From assembly GCF_003319095.1 (NCBI RefSeq), contig NZ_QOHI01000001.1:1240001-1304000 (forward strand): a stretch of DNA of 64,000 bases. Reading direction: 5' to 3'. The DNA comes from Blastococcus sp. TBT05-19. GTDB taxonomy: Bacteria; Actinomycetota; Actinomycetes; Mycobacteriales; Geodermatophilaceae. Below, in pieces: positions 15,936 through 23,648 of this stretch; position 1 is the stretch's first letter, and every line of letters starts with the position of its first letter. Made by a program: the position numbers and the translations under genes. The notes under the pieces are model-generated. The model saw only the letters and a list, made by a program, of their open reading frames with translations, made no database searches and was not told the origin of the DNA.

Positions 15936-17075
15936 GTGACCGACCGACTGCCTGGGGACCGCCGGGCGAGCAGTACGCCCGCCGCGCGTCCGCTGGGGAG
16001 GCTCCGCAGGCTGGGGTCGGCCGTGCGCGCCGGGCTCTACCGCACGCTGGCCGAGGACGACGACCGCGCGGCCTACTGGGTGCGGCACGTGCGCTACGGC
16101 GTGATCCAGAGCGAGATCGCCGCCGTCGCGGTGGCGGTCTACACCGCCTTGACGCCCACCCCGATCCGCGGCAACCCGGTCATCTTCGTGCTGGCCGCCC
16201 TCGTCGTCGTCGGTTCGCCCATGCTGATGCTGCTCCCGCTGCGCGAGATGATGCGCGACAACCGCGGGCCGCTGCTGATGTACAGCTGGAGCATCTCGAC
16301 GACGGCGCTGATCACCGTGGCCGCCCGTCTCGACGGCGGCGCCTCCAGCCCGCTGTTCTCCGTGCTGTTCCTGACGCTGGCCTTCATGGCCGTCGCCTAC
16401 GCGCCCTACGGCGTGGTCGCCATGGGCGCGCTGATGACCGGCTCGTACCTGGCATTCGTCGCGATGCCCGACATCACGCTGTCGGCCCTGTTCTTCGCCA
16501 CCGTGATGGGCTCGTTCACGATGATCTGCGCGATGGCGTCGGCCAACTCCTGGGCCGCCTACGACCGGCAGCTCCTCCTCATCCGGACCCAGAAGCTGCT
16601 CGCCTCGACCGACCCGCTCACCGGCATCCCGAACCGCCGGTTGTTCCTCGACCGGGTCGCCGGGGCGGTGGACGCCTCCGCGTGGGGCCACCGGTCGGTC
16701 GCGCTCCTCGTCGACCTGGACGGGTTCAAGGCCGTGAACGACGCCGAGGGCCACGCGGCGGGCGATGCACTGCTCACCGCGGTGGGCGCCGCCCTGGGTG
16801 CCGCGGTGCGGGAGACCGACACCGTCGCCCGGCTCGGCGGTGACGAGTTCGGCGTCCTGGCCGACGTCACGTCCGGGACCTCCGCGGCCCTGCTCGCCGA
16901 GCGGCTGCGGGAGGCCGTCGCCGTCGCCGGCGCCCGCCACCGGGTGACGGCGAGCGTCGGCCTGGCGGAGATCCACCCGGGGGACGACGTCGAGGACCTC
17001 ATGCACCGCGCCGACGTCGCCATGTACCGGGCGAAGAGCAGCGGCGGGAACCGGGCGCAGTCGCTCGACGTCTGA
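15936..17075 (+). CDS. Membrane diguanylate cyclase (GGDEF)
   Basis: 379 aa from the GTG at 15936; the GGAGG abuts the codon, so a GTG at 16023 is a possible alternative. Residues 60-200 hold about six membrane segments. The GGDEF domain (215-375) has LTGIPNRRLFLDRV, DLDGFKAVNDAEGH and the active-site GGDEF at 301-305. R292 and D295 form an RxxD inhibitory site at the normal spacing. It should make c-di-GMP from two GTP at the membrane under product inhibition. The sensor part matches no domain I know. Confidence 0.88.
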   Translation: MTDRLPGDRRASSTPAARPLGRLRRLGSAVRAGLYRTLAEDDDRAAYWVRHVRYGVIQSEIAAVAVAVYTALTPTPIRGNPVIFVLAALVVVGSPMLMLLPLREMMRDNRGPLLMYSWSISTTALITVAARLDGGASSPLFSVLFLTLAFMAVAYAPYGVVAMGALMTGSYLAFVAMPDITLSALFFATVMGSFTMICAMASANSWAAYDRQLLLIRTQKLLASTDPLTGIPNRRLFLDRVAGAVDASAWGHRSVALLVDLDGFKAVNDAEGHAAGDALLTAVGAALGAAVRETDTVARLGGDEFGVLADVTSGTSAALLAERLREAVAVAGARHRVTASVGLAEIHPGDDVEDLMHRADVAMYRAKSSGGNRAQSLDV

Positions 17076-17518
17076 CCGCCTCCGGGACGGCGTGTGGCGC
17101 TCTCGCCACCTTCCGTGATCGGTCACACGCCTGCTTCCGCAGGTCGGGAGCGCCCTGACTGACTGGGCTTGCGACGAACCATGACGCAGAGTGATATCCG
17201 TCATGGCGCCGGCGGTCCGCCCGCACGTTCTCCCCGCCGGACCGGCCCGAGAGGTGCTGCGCGGGCAGCCGCTGCGCTACCGGCAGGTAGACGGAGCCCC
17301 TGCGGACGTGGTATTGGCCGCTGACCAGCATCTAGAGGCGCCGAGGAAGATCATCGGCCACTTTCGTCCCAGGAGTCGCATCCGGGCTGGCGCGATCGGG
17401 TGACCATCGTGCAGACTTGACCCGGGAGCCCTGCTCCGCCACTGCCGAACACAGCCAGTCACCGAATCGATGGGTCCGTAGGGGAAGACGAGACCGATCG
17501 AGTCGATGGAGGTGCCCC
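17076..17518. other. 443-bp intergenic region, no confident gene
   Basis: GGCGCTC (about 17096) and GAGCGCC (about 17148) could pair as a terminator for the cyclase gene. ATGACG...CGTCAT at 17181-17204 is a short inverted repeat. A plus-strand frame from ATG 17206 to 17403 (65 codons) has more A/T third positions than neighbouring genes and no ribosome site; it may be a gene remnant. The end holds the leader of the DUF3145 gene. Confidence 0.5.
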
Positions 17519-18019
17519 GTGCAGCGACGGTCAACCCAGGGTGTCGTCTTCGTGCACGCGTGCCCGAAGGCGCTCTGCCAGCATGTCGAGTGGGCGCTTG
17601 AGCGCGTGGTCGGCGCGCCGGTCTCCCTGTCGTGGGCTGAGCAGCCCGCGGCGCACGGTTCCTACCGTGCTGAAGTGGCGTGGACGGGTTCGCCCGGCAC
17701 CGGCGCCAAGCTGGTTGCTGCGCTGCGCGCGTGGCCGATGCTGCGCTTCGAGGTGACCGAGGAAGCCAGCCACGGCAACGACGGCGAGCGCATGTCGTAC
17801 GTGCCCGGCAAGGGTGTGTTCCGCGCGCCCACGAGCGCCAACGGCGACCTCGTCGTCTCCGAGCAGCAGCTCCGCCACCTCGCCGCGACCGCCGGCTCCA
17901 TCGAGGCCTTCCGCCACGGTGTGGACGAGCTGCTGGGCGCCGCGTGGGACGCCGACCTCGAGGTCTACCGGCACGCCGGTGACGGCAGCCCGGTCACCTG
18001 GCTGCACCAGGTCGTCTAG
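17519..18019 (+). CDS. DUF3145 family protein
   Basis: 166 aa from a GTG with GGAGG 6-10 nt upstream. The sequence VQRRSTQGVVFVHACPKALC, then HVEWALERVVG, WAEQPAAHGSYRAEVAWTG and a final VTWLHQVV matches the conserved actinobacterial DUF3145 family, which is cytoplasmic with no known activity. The gene is single, with an intrinsic-type hairpin after it. Two cysteines lie in HACPKALC. Confidence 0.85.
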   Translation: MQRRSTQGVVFVHACPKALCQHVEWALERVVGAPVSLSWAEQPAAHGSYRAEVAWTGSPGTGAKLVAALRAWPMLRFEVTEEASHGNDGERMSYVPGKGVFRAPTSANGDLVVSEQQLRHLAATAGSIEAFRHGVDELLGAAWDADLEVYRHAGDGSPVTWLHQVV

Positions 18020-18084
18020 CTCGTACATCACGAAAGGGGCACGACACTCCCGGGCTCACAATGGAGTCGTCGTAGCCTGGACCG

Positions 18085-18130
18085 GGCCGTCCGGGCGCCG
18101 TCGGGGAAGCGGCGCCGGGGCGGCCTTTCC
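18085..18130 (+). terminator. Terminator after the DUF3145 gene
   Basis: A 16-bp stem with two mismatches (18085-18100 with 18110-18125, GGCCGTCCGGGCGCCG on the left) has a 9-nt loop and is followed by TTTCC. It lies 66 bp past the stop codon. Confidence 0.7.
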
Positions 18131-18155
18131 ACGTCTCAGCCACGTCCTCCCTCAC

Positions 18156-18219
18156 CGTTCTGGGTCCTCCCTCGGCGTCGACCGTGAGGGAGGACCCAGA
18201 ACGATCAGGTCACCTGATC
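18156..18219. terminator. Perfect 18-bp hairpin and adjoining palindrome between convergent genes
   Basis: CGTTCTGGGTCCTCCCTC at 18156-18173 pairs perfectly with 18186-18203 across a 12-nt loop. It runs straight into a second palindrome, GATCAGGTcACCTGATC at 18203-18219. The accD stop is at 18231. It can fold on either strand, so it probably ends transcription from both sides. Confidence 0.6.
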
Positions 18220-18230
18220 GTCAACGGGCC

Positions 18231-19643
18231 TCAGAGCGGGATGTTGCCGTGGGCCCCTCGGCCCAGGGGCGCCTCGGACAGCGCCTGGATCAGCCGCCGC
18301 CGGGTCTGCGCCGGCTCCACGACCTCGTCCACGACGCCGATCTGCAGCGCGCGGTTCACACCGCCGGCGATGCGCTCGTGCTCGGCGGCCAGCTGCGCGT
18401 GCAGCGCCTCGCGCTCCCCGGGAGGGGCGGCGGCCAGCTTCTTGCGGTGCAGGATGCCCACGGCGGCCTTGGCGCCCATGACCGCGACCTCCGCACCCGG
18501 CCAGGCGAACACCTTGGTGGCGCCGAGCGAGCGGGCGTTCATCGCGATGTAGGCCCCGCCGTAGGACTTCCGGGTCACCAGCGTCACCCGCGGGACGACC
18601 GCCTCGGCGAACGCGTGCAGCAGCTTCGCGCCGCGGCGCACGACGCCGTCCCACTCCTGGCCGACACCGGGCAGGTAGCCGGGGACGTCGACCAGCACGA
18701 CCAGCGGGATGCCGAACGCGTCGCACATCCGCACGAACCGGGCCGCCTTCTCCGCCGACGCCGAGTCCAGGCAGCCGCCCAGCCGCAGCGGGTTGTTGGC
18801 GACGACGCCCACGGTGCGCCCGGCCAGCCGGCCCAGCGCGGTGACGACGTTCGGGGCGAACCGCGGGTGCAGCTCCAGCCCGGGCCCGTCGAGCACCGAG
18901 GAGATCAGCGGCTTGACGTCGTAGGCGCGCTGCCGCTGCTCGGGCAGGAGGGCGCTGAGGTCCGCTTCCGGCTCGTCGTCGGCGGCGGCGAACGTGCCCT
19001 GGGCGGCCAGCAGGTCGACGGCCAGGCGGGCGGTCTCCAGCGCGGCCGGCTCGGAGTCGGTGACCACGTGCACGACGCCGGATCGACGGCCGTGGGTGTC
19101 GGGCCCGCCGAGCTGCTCCTGGTCGACGACCTCGCCGGTGACCGACCGGACGACGTCGGGTCCGGTCACGAACACGCGGCCGGCCGGGCCCATGATCACC
19201 AGGTCGGTCAGCGCCGGGCCGTAGGCGGCACCGCCGGCCGCGGCACCGAGCACCACGGAGATCTGCGGGATCCGGCCCGACGCCCGCACCATGGCGGCGA
19301 AGACCTCGCCGACGGCGTGCAGGGCGGTGACGCCCTCGGCCAGCCGGGCGCCGCCGGAGTGCCAGATGCCGACCGACGGCACCCGCTCCCGGAGCGCGGT
19401 GTCGATGGCGTCGACGATGTGCCGGCAGCCGTCCACGCCCATCGCCCCGCCCATGACGGTGGCGTCGGTGCAGAAGGCGACGACAGGGCTGCCGTCCACG
19501 GTGCCGCGGGCCGCCATCACCCCGGAGGTGTCCCGGGCGGCCAGCGGCTGCATCGAGCCCGGGTCGAGGAACCGCGCGAGGCGGTCCTCGGGGTCCCGAG
19601 GGTCGGGCGCGGTCAGGGTCGGTGCGGCCGGGGCGGCGGTCAC
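18231..19643 (-). CDS. accD: Acyl-CoA carboxylase carboxyltransferase (beta) subunit
   Basis: 470 aa from a GTG at 19643. It transfers CO2 from biotin to acetyl-CoA or propionyl-CoA. The two crotonase-like halves are visible: N-terminal FCTDATVMGGAMGVDGCRH with GGARLAEGVTALHAVGEVF and VLGAAAGGAAYGPAL; C-terminal VVANNPLRLGGCLDSASAEK, VDVPGYLPGVGQEWDGVVR and TRKSYGGAYIAMNARSLGA. This is the propionyl/acetyl-CoA carboxylase type and corresponds to AccD6 in mycobacteria. It closes the FASII operon, consistent with supplying malonyl-CoA. The biotin-carrying alpha subunit is not in the window. Confidence 0.9.
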   Translation of the reverse strand: MTAAPAAPTLTAPDPRDPEDRLARFLDPGSMQPLAARDTSGVMAARGTVDGSPVVAFCTDATVMGGAMGVDGCRHIVDAIDTALRERVPSVGIWHSGGARLAEGVTALHAVGEVFAAMVRASGRIPQISVVLGAAAGGAAYGPALTDLVIMGPAGRVFVTGPDVVRSVTGEVVDQEQLGGPDTHGRRSGVVHVVTDSEPAALETARLAVDLLAAQGTFAAADDEPEADLSALLPEQRQRAYDVKPLISSVLDGPGLELHPRFAPNVVTALGRLAGRTVGVVANNPLRLGGCLDSASAEKAARFVRMCDAFGIPLVVLVDVPGYLPGVGQEWDGVVRRGAKLLHAFAEAVVPRVTLVTRKSYGGAYIAMNARSLGATKVFAWPGAEVAVMGAKAAVGILHRKKLAAAPPGEREALHAQLAAEHERIAGGVNRALQIGVVDEVVEPAQTRRRLIQALSEAPLGRGAHGNIPL

Positions 19644-19680
19644 GGCGTCTCCTCGGGAAGCGGGCCTTCGGCGGTGGCGG

Positions 19681-20922
19681 TCACGCGGTGGTGAAGACCA
19701 GCGCGATGTTGTGGCCGCCGAAGCCGAACGAGTCGTTGACGGCGGCGCGGAGCTCGGCCTTGCGCGGTTCGTCCCGGACGATGTCGAGCGCCTGGACGGC
19801 GGCGTCGTCGTCGGGGTCGTCGAGGTTGGCAGTGGCGGGCACCACCTGCTCGCGCAGGGCGAGGATCGCGAACACCGACTCCAGGGCGCCGGCGGCGCCC
19901 AGCAGGTGACCGGTCTGGCTCTTGGTGGCGCTGACCAGCACGTGCTCGCCGAGCGAGTTGCGGATGGCCGAGGCCTCCGCGGTGTCGCCGACCGGGGTGG
20001 AGGTGGCGTGGGCGTTGACGTGCCCGACGTCGGCCGGCGTGAGGCCCGCGTCGCGCAGCGCGGCGGTGATCGCGCGGCCAGCGCCCTCGCCCTCGGGGTG
20101 CGGGGCGACCAGGTCGTAGCCGTCGGCGGTGGCGCCGGCACCGGCCAGCCGGGCGTGCACCCGGGCGCCGCGGGCGGCGGCGGAGTCGGCGCGCTCGAGG
20201 ACCAGCGCGGCGGCGCCCTCACCGAGGACGAACCCGTCGCGGCCCTTGTCGAACGGCCGGGAGGCGCGCTCGGGCTCGTCGTTGCGCGTCGACATCGCGC
20301 GCATCGCGGCGAAGCCGGCCATCGGCAGCGGGTGCACGCAGGCCTCCGCGCCGCCGACCAGCACGATGTCGGCACGGTCCAGGCGCAGCAGGTCCAGGCC
20401 CCACCGGATGGCCTCGGCGCCCGACGCGCAGGCGCTCACCGGGGCGTGCACGCCGCCCTTGGCGCCGATGGCGAGGCCGACGGCGGCGGCGGGGCCGTTG
20501 GGCATGAGCATCGGGATGGTGAAGGGGGAGACCCGCTTGGGGCCCTTCTCCTCGAGGACGTCGTCCTGCCCGAGGAGGGTGAGCGCGCCACCGATGCCGG
20601 TGCCGAAGACGACGGCGATCCGCTCGGGGTCCACGCCCGCGTCGGCAGCGCCGGACTCCGCCCAGGCCTGCTCGGCGGCGACGACGGCGACCTGCTGGCT
20701 GCGGTCCAGCCGCCGGGCGCGCACCCGGTCGATCTGCTCGGAGGGCTCGGTGGCCAGTCGCGCGACGAGCTGGGCCGGGAACTCCTTGACCCACTCGTCG
20801 GTGATCCGGCTGACGCCCGAACGCCCCGCGAGCAGGGCCTCCCAGGTGCTGGCCACGTCGCCGCCGAGGGGCGTGGTGGCACCGAGGCCGGTGACGACGA
20901 CGTCGGAGGTGGACGCGCTCAT
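19681..20922 (-). CDS. fabF: Beta-ketoacyl-ACP synthase II
   Basis: 413 aa from ATG 20922. It condenses malonyl-ACP with the growing acyl chain. The Cys-His-His triad is present: C165 in PVSACASGAE, H305 in HVNAHATSTPVGD and H339 in KSQTGHLLGAAGA. The ending NDSFGFGGHNIALVF is standard for the family. It lies 74 bp after acpP, with a strong hairpin in the gap, and 37 bp before accD. It is equivalent to KasA/FabF of actinobacterial FASII operons. Confidence 0.95.
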   Translation of the reverse strand: MSASTSDVVVTGLGATTPLGGDVASTWEALLAGRSGVSRITDEWVKEFPAQLVARLATEPSEQIDRVRARRLDRSQQVAVVAAEQAWAESGAADAGVDPERIAVVFGTGIGGALTLLGQDDVLEEKGPKRVSPFTIPMLMPNGPAAAVGLAIGAKGGVHAPVSACASGAEAIRWGLDLLRLDRADIVLVGGAEACVHPLPMAGFAAMRAMSTRNDEPERASRPFDKGRDGFVLGEGAAALVLERADSAAARGARVHARLAGAGATADGYDLVAPHPEGEGAGRAITAALRDAGLTPADVGHVNAHATSTPVGDTAEASAIRNSLGEHVLVSATKSQTGHLLGAAGALESVFAILALREQVVPATANLDDPDDDAAVQALDIVRDEPRKAELRAAVNDSFGFGGHNIALVFTTA

Positions 20923-20957
20923 GGGGACTCCTCGTTCGGGGAGGGACGGATCGGGCA

Positions 20958-20990
20958 CGGGTCCCGCCGGCGGTCGGCCGGCGGGACCCG
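20958..20990 (-). promoter_or_regulatory. Perfect 14-bp hairpin between acpP and fabF
   Basis: CGGGTCCCGCCGGC at 20958-20971 pairs perfectly with 20977-20990 around a 5-nt loop, 6 bp after the acpP stop. No U tract follows, so it may protect the acpP 3' end or attenuate read-through into fabF rather than fully terminate. Confidence 0.55.
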
Positions 20991-20996
20991 AGGGGG

Positions 20997-21242
20997 TCAG
21001 CCCTGGTTGCTCTCGATGAAGCTGATCGCGTCGCCGACGGTCTTGATGTTCGCCAGCTGGTCATCGGGGATGGCGACGCCGAACTTGTCCTCGACGGCGG
21101 TGGCGATCTCGACCATCGACAGCGAGTCGACGTCCAGGTCGTCGGTGAACGACTTCTCCGGAGTGGCGTCGGCGGGGGCAACCCCGGCCACCTCCTCCAG
21201 GATCTCGCCGAGCCCGGCCTGGATCTCCTGGGTGCTGGCCAA
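20997..21242 (-). CDS. acpP: Acyl carrier protein
   Basis: 81 aa from a TTG at 21242, chosen because it gives MASTQEIQAGLGEILEEVAG and the usual ACP length; the frame stays open upstream to 21335, giving a 112-aa form unlikely to be used. S40 in DDLDVDSLSMVEI is the phosphopantetheine attachment site. The protein is acidic and all-helical. It carries growing chains for FabD, FabH and FabF, which surround it in the operon. Hairpins lie on both sides of the gene. Confidence 0.93.
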   Translation of the reverse strand: MASTQEIQAGLGEILEEVAGVAPADATPEKSFTDDLDVDSLSMVEIATAVEDKFGVAIPDDQLANIKTVGDAISFIESNQG

Positions 21243-21266
21243 CGTGGGGTCCTCTCTCTCGGATGG

Positions 21267-21318
21267 GACGACGACCCCGGACGGGGTCGACGTCGTCGTC
21301 CGGGACACGGTGTCCCGG
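21267..21318 (-). promoter_or_regulatory. Tandem hairpins between fabH and acpP
   Basis: CCGGGACA at 21300-21307 pairs with TGTCCCGG at 21311-21318 over a 3-nt loop. GACGACGACCCCG at 21267-21279 pairs with 21283-21298 with a 3-nt bulge. The two lie back to back in the 89-bp gap just before the acpP start. They may protect the 5' end of a processed acpP message or attenuate transcription. Confidence 0.5.
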
Positions 21319-21331
21319 GAGTCTGTGGCGG

Positions 21332-22300
21332 TCACGGGAGGACGACGACCTGCCCCGCGAAGGTCAGGCCGGCCCCGTAGCCGAGCAGCAGGGCGACGTC
21401 GCCGCTCTTGGCCTCGCCGCTCTCGAGCAGGGCCGCCAGCGCCAGGGGCACCGAGGCCGACGACGTGTTGCCCGAGCGCACGATGTCGCGCGCGATGACC
21501 GTGCGCTCCGGCAGCTTCAGCCGCTTGGCCATGAGCTCGATGATCCGCAGGTTCGCCTGGTGCGGGGCGAACACGTCGATGTCGTCAGGTCCGACGCCGG
21601 CCCGGCGCATCGCCTCGACCAGCGTGTCGGTGAGCTTGGTGGTGGCCCAGCGGTACACCGCCTGGCCGGCCATGCTCATGCCGGTCTCGTTCTCGGGGAT
21701 CGCGATGGCCTCGTGCAGGTCGCCGTCGCTGCCCCACACCGCCGGCCCGATGGCCGGCTCGTCCGAGGCGCTGACGACCGCGGCCCCGGCGCCGTCGGCG
21801 AAGATGACCGCCGTCGCCCGGTCCTCGAGGTTCGTGTAGTCGGTGAGCCGCTCGCCGCCGATGACCAGGGCGTTGCGCGCCGTCCCGCTGCGGATCGCGT
21901 CGGCCGCCGCGCTCAGCGCGTAGCACCAGCCGGCGCAGCCGGCGTTGACGTCGAAGGCGCCGGGGCGGGGCACCCCGAGCTGGTGGGCGATCCGGGGCGC
22001 CAGGCCGGGGATCGCCTTGGGCGGGCTGGTCGTGGCCAGCAGCACCAGGTCGATGTCGCCGGCGTCGAGGCCGCTGGCGGCGATCGCCTTGCCGCCGGCG
22101 GCGACCGACATCTCGACCAGCGTCTCGTCGGGCTCGGCCCAGCGCCGCTCGGCGATGCCCACCCGGCTCTGGACCCACTCGTCGCTGGTGTCCATCCGCT
22201 TCGCGAGGTCGTCGTTGGTCACCCGGGTGCGGGGCCGGTAGCTCCCGAAACCGAGGATCCGGGCGCCGGGGGCGCCGGCGGGCAGCTGGATGGGGGTCAC
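21332..22300 (-). CDS. fabH: Beta-ketoacyl-ACP synthase III
   Basis: 322 aa from a GTG overlapping the fabD stop (GTGA). It starts fatty-acid chains by joining acyl-CoA to malonyl-ACP and so sets straight versus branched primers. The triad is complete: C122 in NAGCAGWCYALS, H247 in APHQANLRII and N278 in RSGNTSSASVP. Length is normal. It is present in the Streptomyces fab operon but absent from the matching mycobacterial cluster. Confidence 0.94.
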   Translation of the reverse strand: MTPIQLPAGAPGARILGFGSYRPRTRVTNDDLAKRMDTSDEWVQSRVGIAERRWAEPDETLVEMSVAAGGKAIAASGLDAGDIDLVLLATTSPPKAIPGLAPRIAHQLGVPRPGAFDVNAGCAGWCYALSAAADAIRSGTARNALVIGGERLTDYTNLEDRATAVIFADGAGAAVVSASDEPAIGPAVWGSDGDLHEAIAIPENETGMSMAGQAVYRWATTKLTDTLVEAMRRAGVGPDDIDVFAPHQANLRIIELMAKRLKLPERTVIARDIVRSGNTSSASVPLALAALLESGEAKSGDVALLLGYGAGLTFAGQVVVLP

Positions 22301-23499
22301 GCGGACACCTCCGGGTAGAGCCGGGCGATCGGGTCGCCGGCGTCGACGAGGTCCCCGTCGTGCACCAGCCACTCGGCGAGCACGCCGTCGTAGCCGGCGG
22401 AGACGTTGACCTCCTCCCGCCGGCCGCGGATGCAACCGAGGGGGGAGCCGGCGGGCACGTGCGTGCCCTCGGCGATCTCGGCCGGGCTCACCGTCCCGCG
22501 GGCGGGGGCCACGACCATGCGCCAGTCGGGGAAGTGCTCGGCCTCGGCCCGGCCGCGCTCGGCGGCGATGAGCTCACGGGCGCGGTCGAGGTCGGCGGGG
22601 CTGCTGACGGCGAGGATCTCGATGCCGGCGCCCTTCCACTCGCGCTTGGCCAGGCCGGCCAGCGCGCCGGCGGGCGGCAGCTCGATGACGGCGGTGACGC
22701 CGAGGTCGCGCAGGGTGGCCAGGCAGGAGTCGAACCGCACCGGGCTGGTCACCTGGCTGACCAGGCGGGACAGGGCCTCGGCGCCCGAGGCGACGGCCGC
22801 GCCGTCGGCGTTGGACAGCAGCAGCCGGCTGGGGTCGGCCGGGCGGAGGCCGTCGGCCAGGCCCTCGAGCTCCTCCCGGGCGGGTGCCATGTACGAGGTG
22901 TGGAACGCCCCGGCGACCGACAGCGGCATGACCCGGGCCTTGGCCGGGGGCTCGGCCTTGAGCGCGGCCAGCCCGTCCAGCGGGCCGGCGACGACGACCT
23001 GGCCGCCGCCGTTGTAGTTCGCCGCCGAGAGCCCGTGCCGGTCCAGCGCGGCCTGCAGCTCGTCGGGGTCGCCGCCGAGGACGGCGGACATGCCGGTGGG
23101 GGTCTGCGCGCAGGCGGCGGCCATCGCCCGGCCGCGGACGGCGGTGAGCGCGATGGCGGCCTCGACCGACAGCACCCCCGCCAGCGCCGCGGCGGTGAGC
23201 TCGCCGACGCTGTGCCCGGCGATGACGACGTCGCGGCCGGCGTGCGGCGAGTGCACGACCGGGCCGGGCAGGCCACCGAGCTCCCGGGCCACGAAGAGGC
23301 TCATGGCGACCACGAGCGGCTGCGTGACCGCGGTGTCCTTGATCGCCTCCGCGTCGCCCGTGGTGCCGAGGGTGAGCAGGTCGGCGCCGGCGATCGCCCC
23401 GGCCCAGCGGAAGAACGGCTCCGCGCCGGGGAGGTCGAGCCAGTCGGTCAGCATCCCGGGCTTCTGCGCACCCTGACCCGGGGCGAGGACGGCGAGCAC
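22297..23499 (-). CDS. fabD: Malonyl-CoA:ACP transacylase with a degenerate biotinyl/lipoyl-like domain
   Basis: 400 aa from the GTG at 23499; longer starts do not resemble the family N-terminus. Residues 1-300 are FabD: LAPGQGAQKPGML, nucleophile S97 in AGHSVGEL and H200 in VAGAFHTSYM. FabD normally ends near 310. Here residues 328-397 add a beta-barrel that reads like a biotinyl/lipoyl domain (VVAPARGTVSPAEIAEGTHV, then DGVLAEWLVHDGDLVDAGDP). At the hairpin where the carrier lysine sits (EAMKM) it has REEVNV, so it should not be biotinylated. Possibly a protein-docking module in the FASII/carboxylase assembly. Coupled to fabH by GTGA. Confidence 0.9.
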   Translation of the reverse strand: MLAVLAPGQGAQKPGMLTDWLDLPGAEPFFRWAGAIAGADLLTLGTTGDAEAIKDTAVTQPLVVAMSLFVARELGGLPGPVVHSPHAGRDVVIAGHSVGELTAAALAGVLSVEAAIALTAVRGRAMAAACAQTPTGMSAVLGGDPDELQAALDRHGLSAANYNGGGQVVVAGPLDGLAALKAEPPAKARVMPLSVAGAFHTSYMAPAREELEGLADGLRPADPSRLLLSNADGAAVASGAEALSRLVSQVTSPVRFDSCLATLRDLGVTAVIELPPAGALAGLAKREWKGAGIEILAVSSPADLDRARELIAAERGRAEAEHFPDWRMVVAPARGTVSPAEIAEGTHVPAGSPLGCIRGRREEVNVSAGYDGVLAEWLVHDGDLVDAGDPIARLYPEVSA

Positions 23500-23604
23500 C
23501 CCTCCACCGTGCCAGTGATCGGGCTTCCGCGCGGTGGGCTGCGGTACGAAAGCCCACCGGTGATCTTTGTGGGAACCCTCCAATACATGCAGCCAAACAG
23601 CGAC

Positions 23605-23620
23605 GTGACGGGCCCGTCAC
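23605..23620. promoter_or_regulatory. Palindrome in the fasR-fabD gap, candidate operator
   Basis: GTGACGGGCCCGTCAC is a perfect 16-bp palindrome in the 149-bp gap. A weaker inverted pattern TTGTGGGAACCCTCCAA lies at about 23569-23585. FasR regulates fabD in Streptomyces by binding upstream of the operon, so either could be its site. Confidence 0.4.
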
Positions 23621-23648
23621 TGGTGGGAAGTGCACGGCTGGTGCGGCG

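Noticed and set aside
17206..17403. 65-codon open frame in the gap before DUF3145
   Set aside because: Third-position A/T is clearly higher than in neighbours, with no ribosome site or recognisable product; left as a possible remnant.
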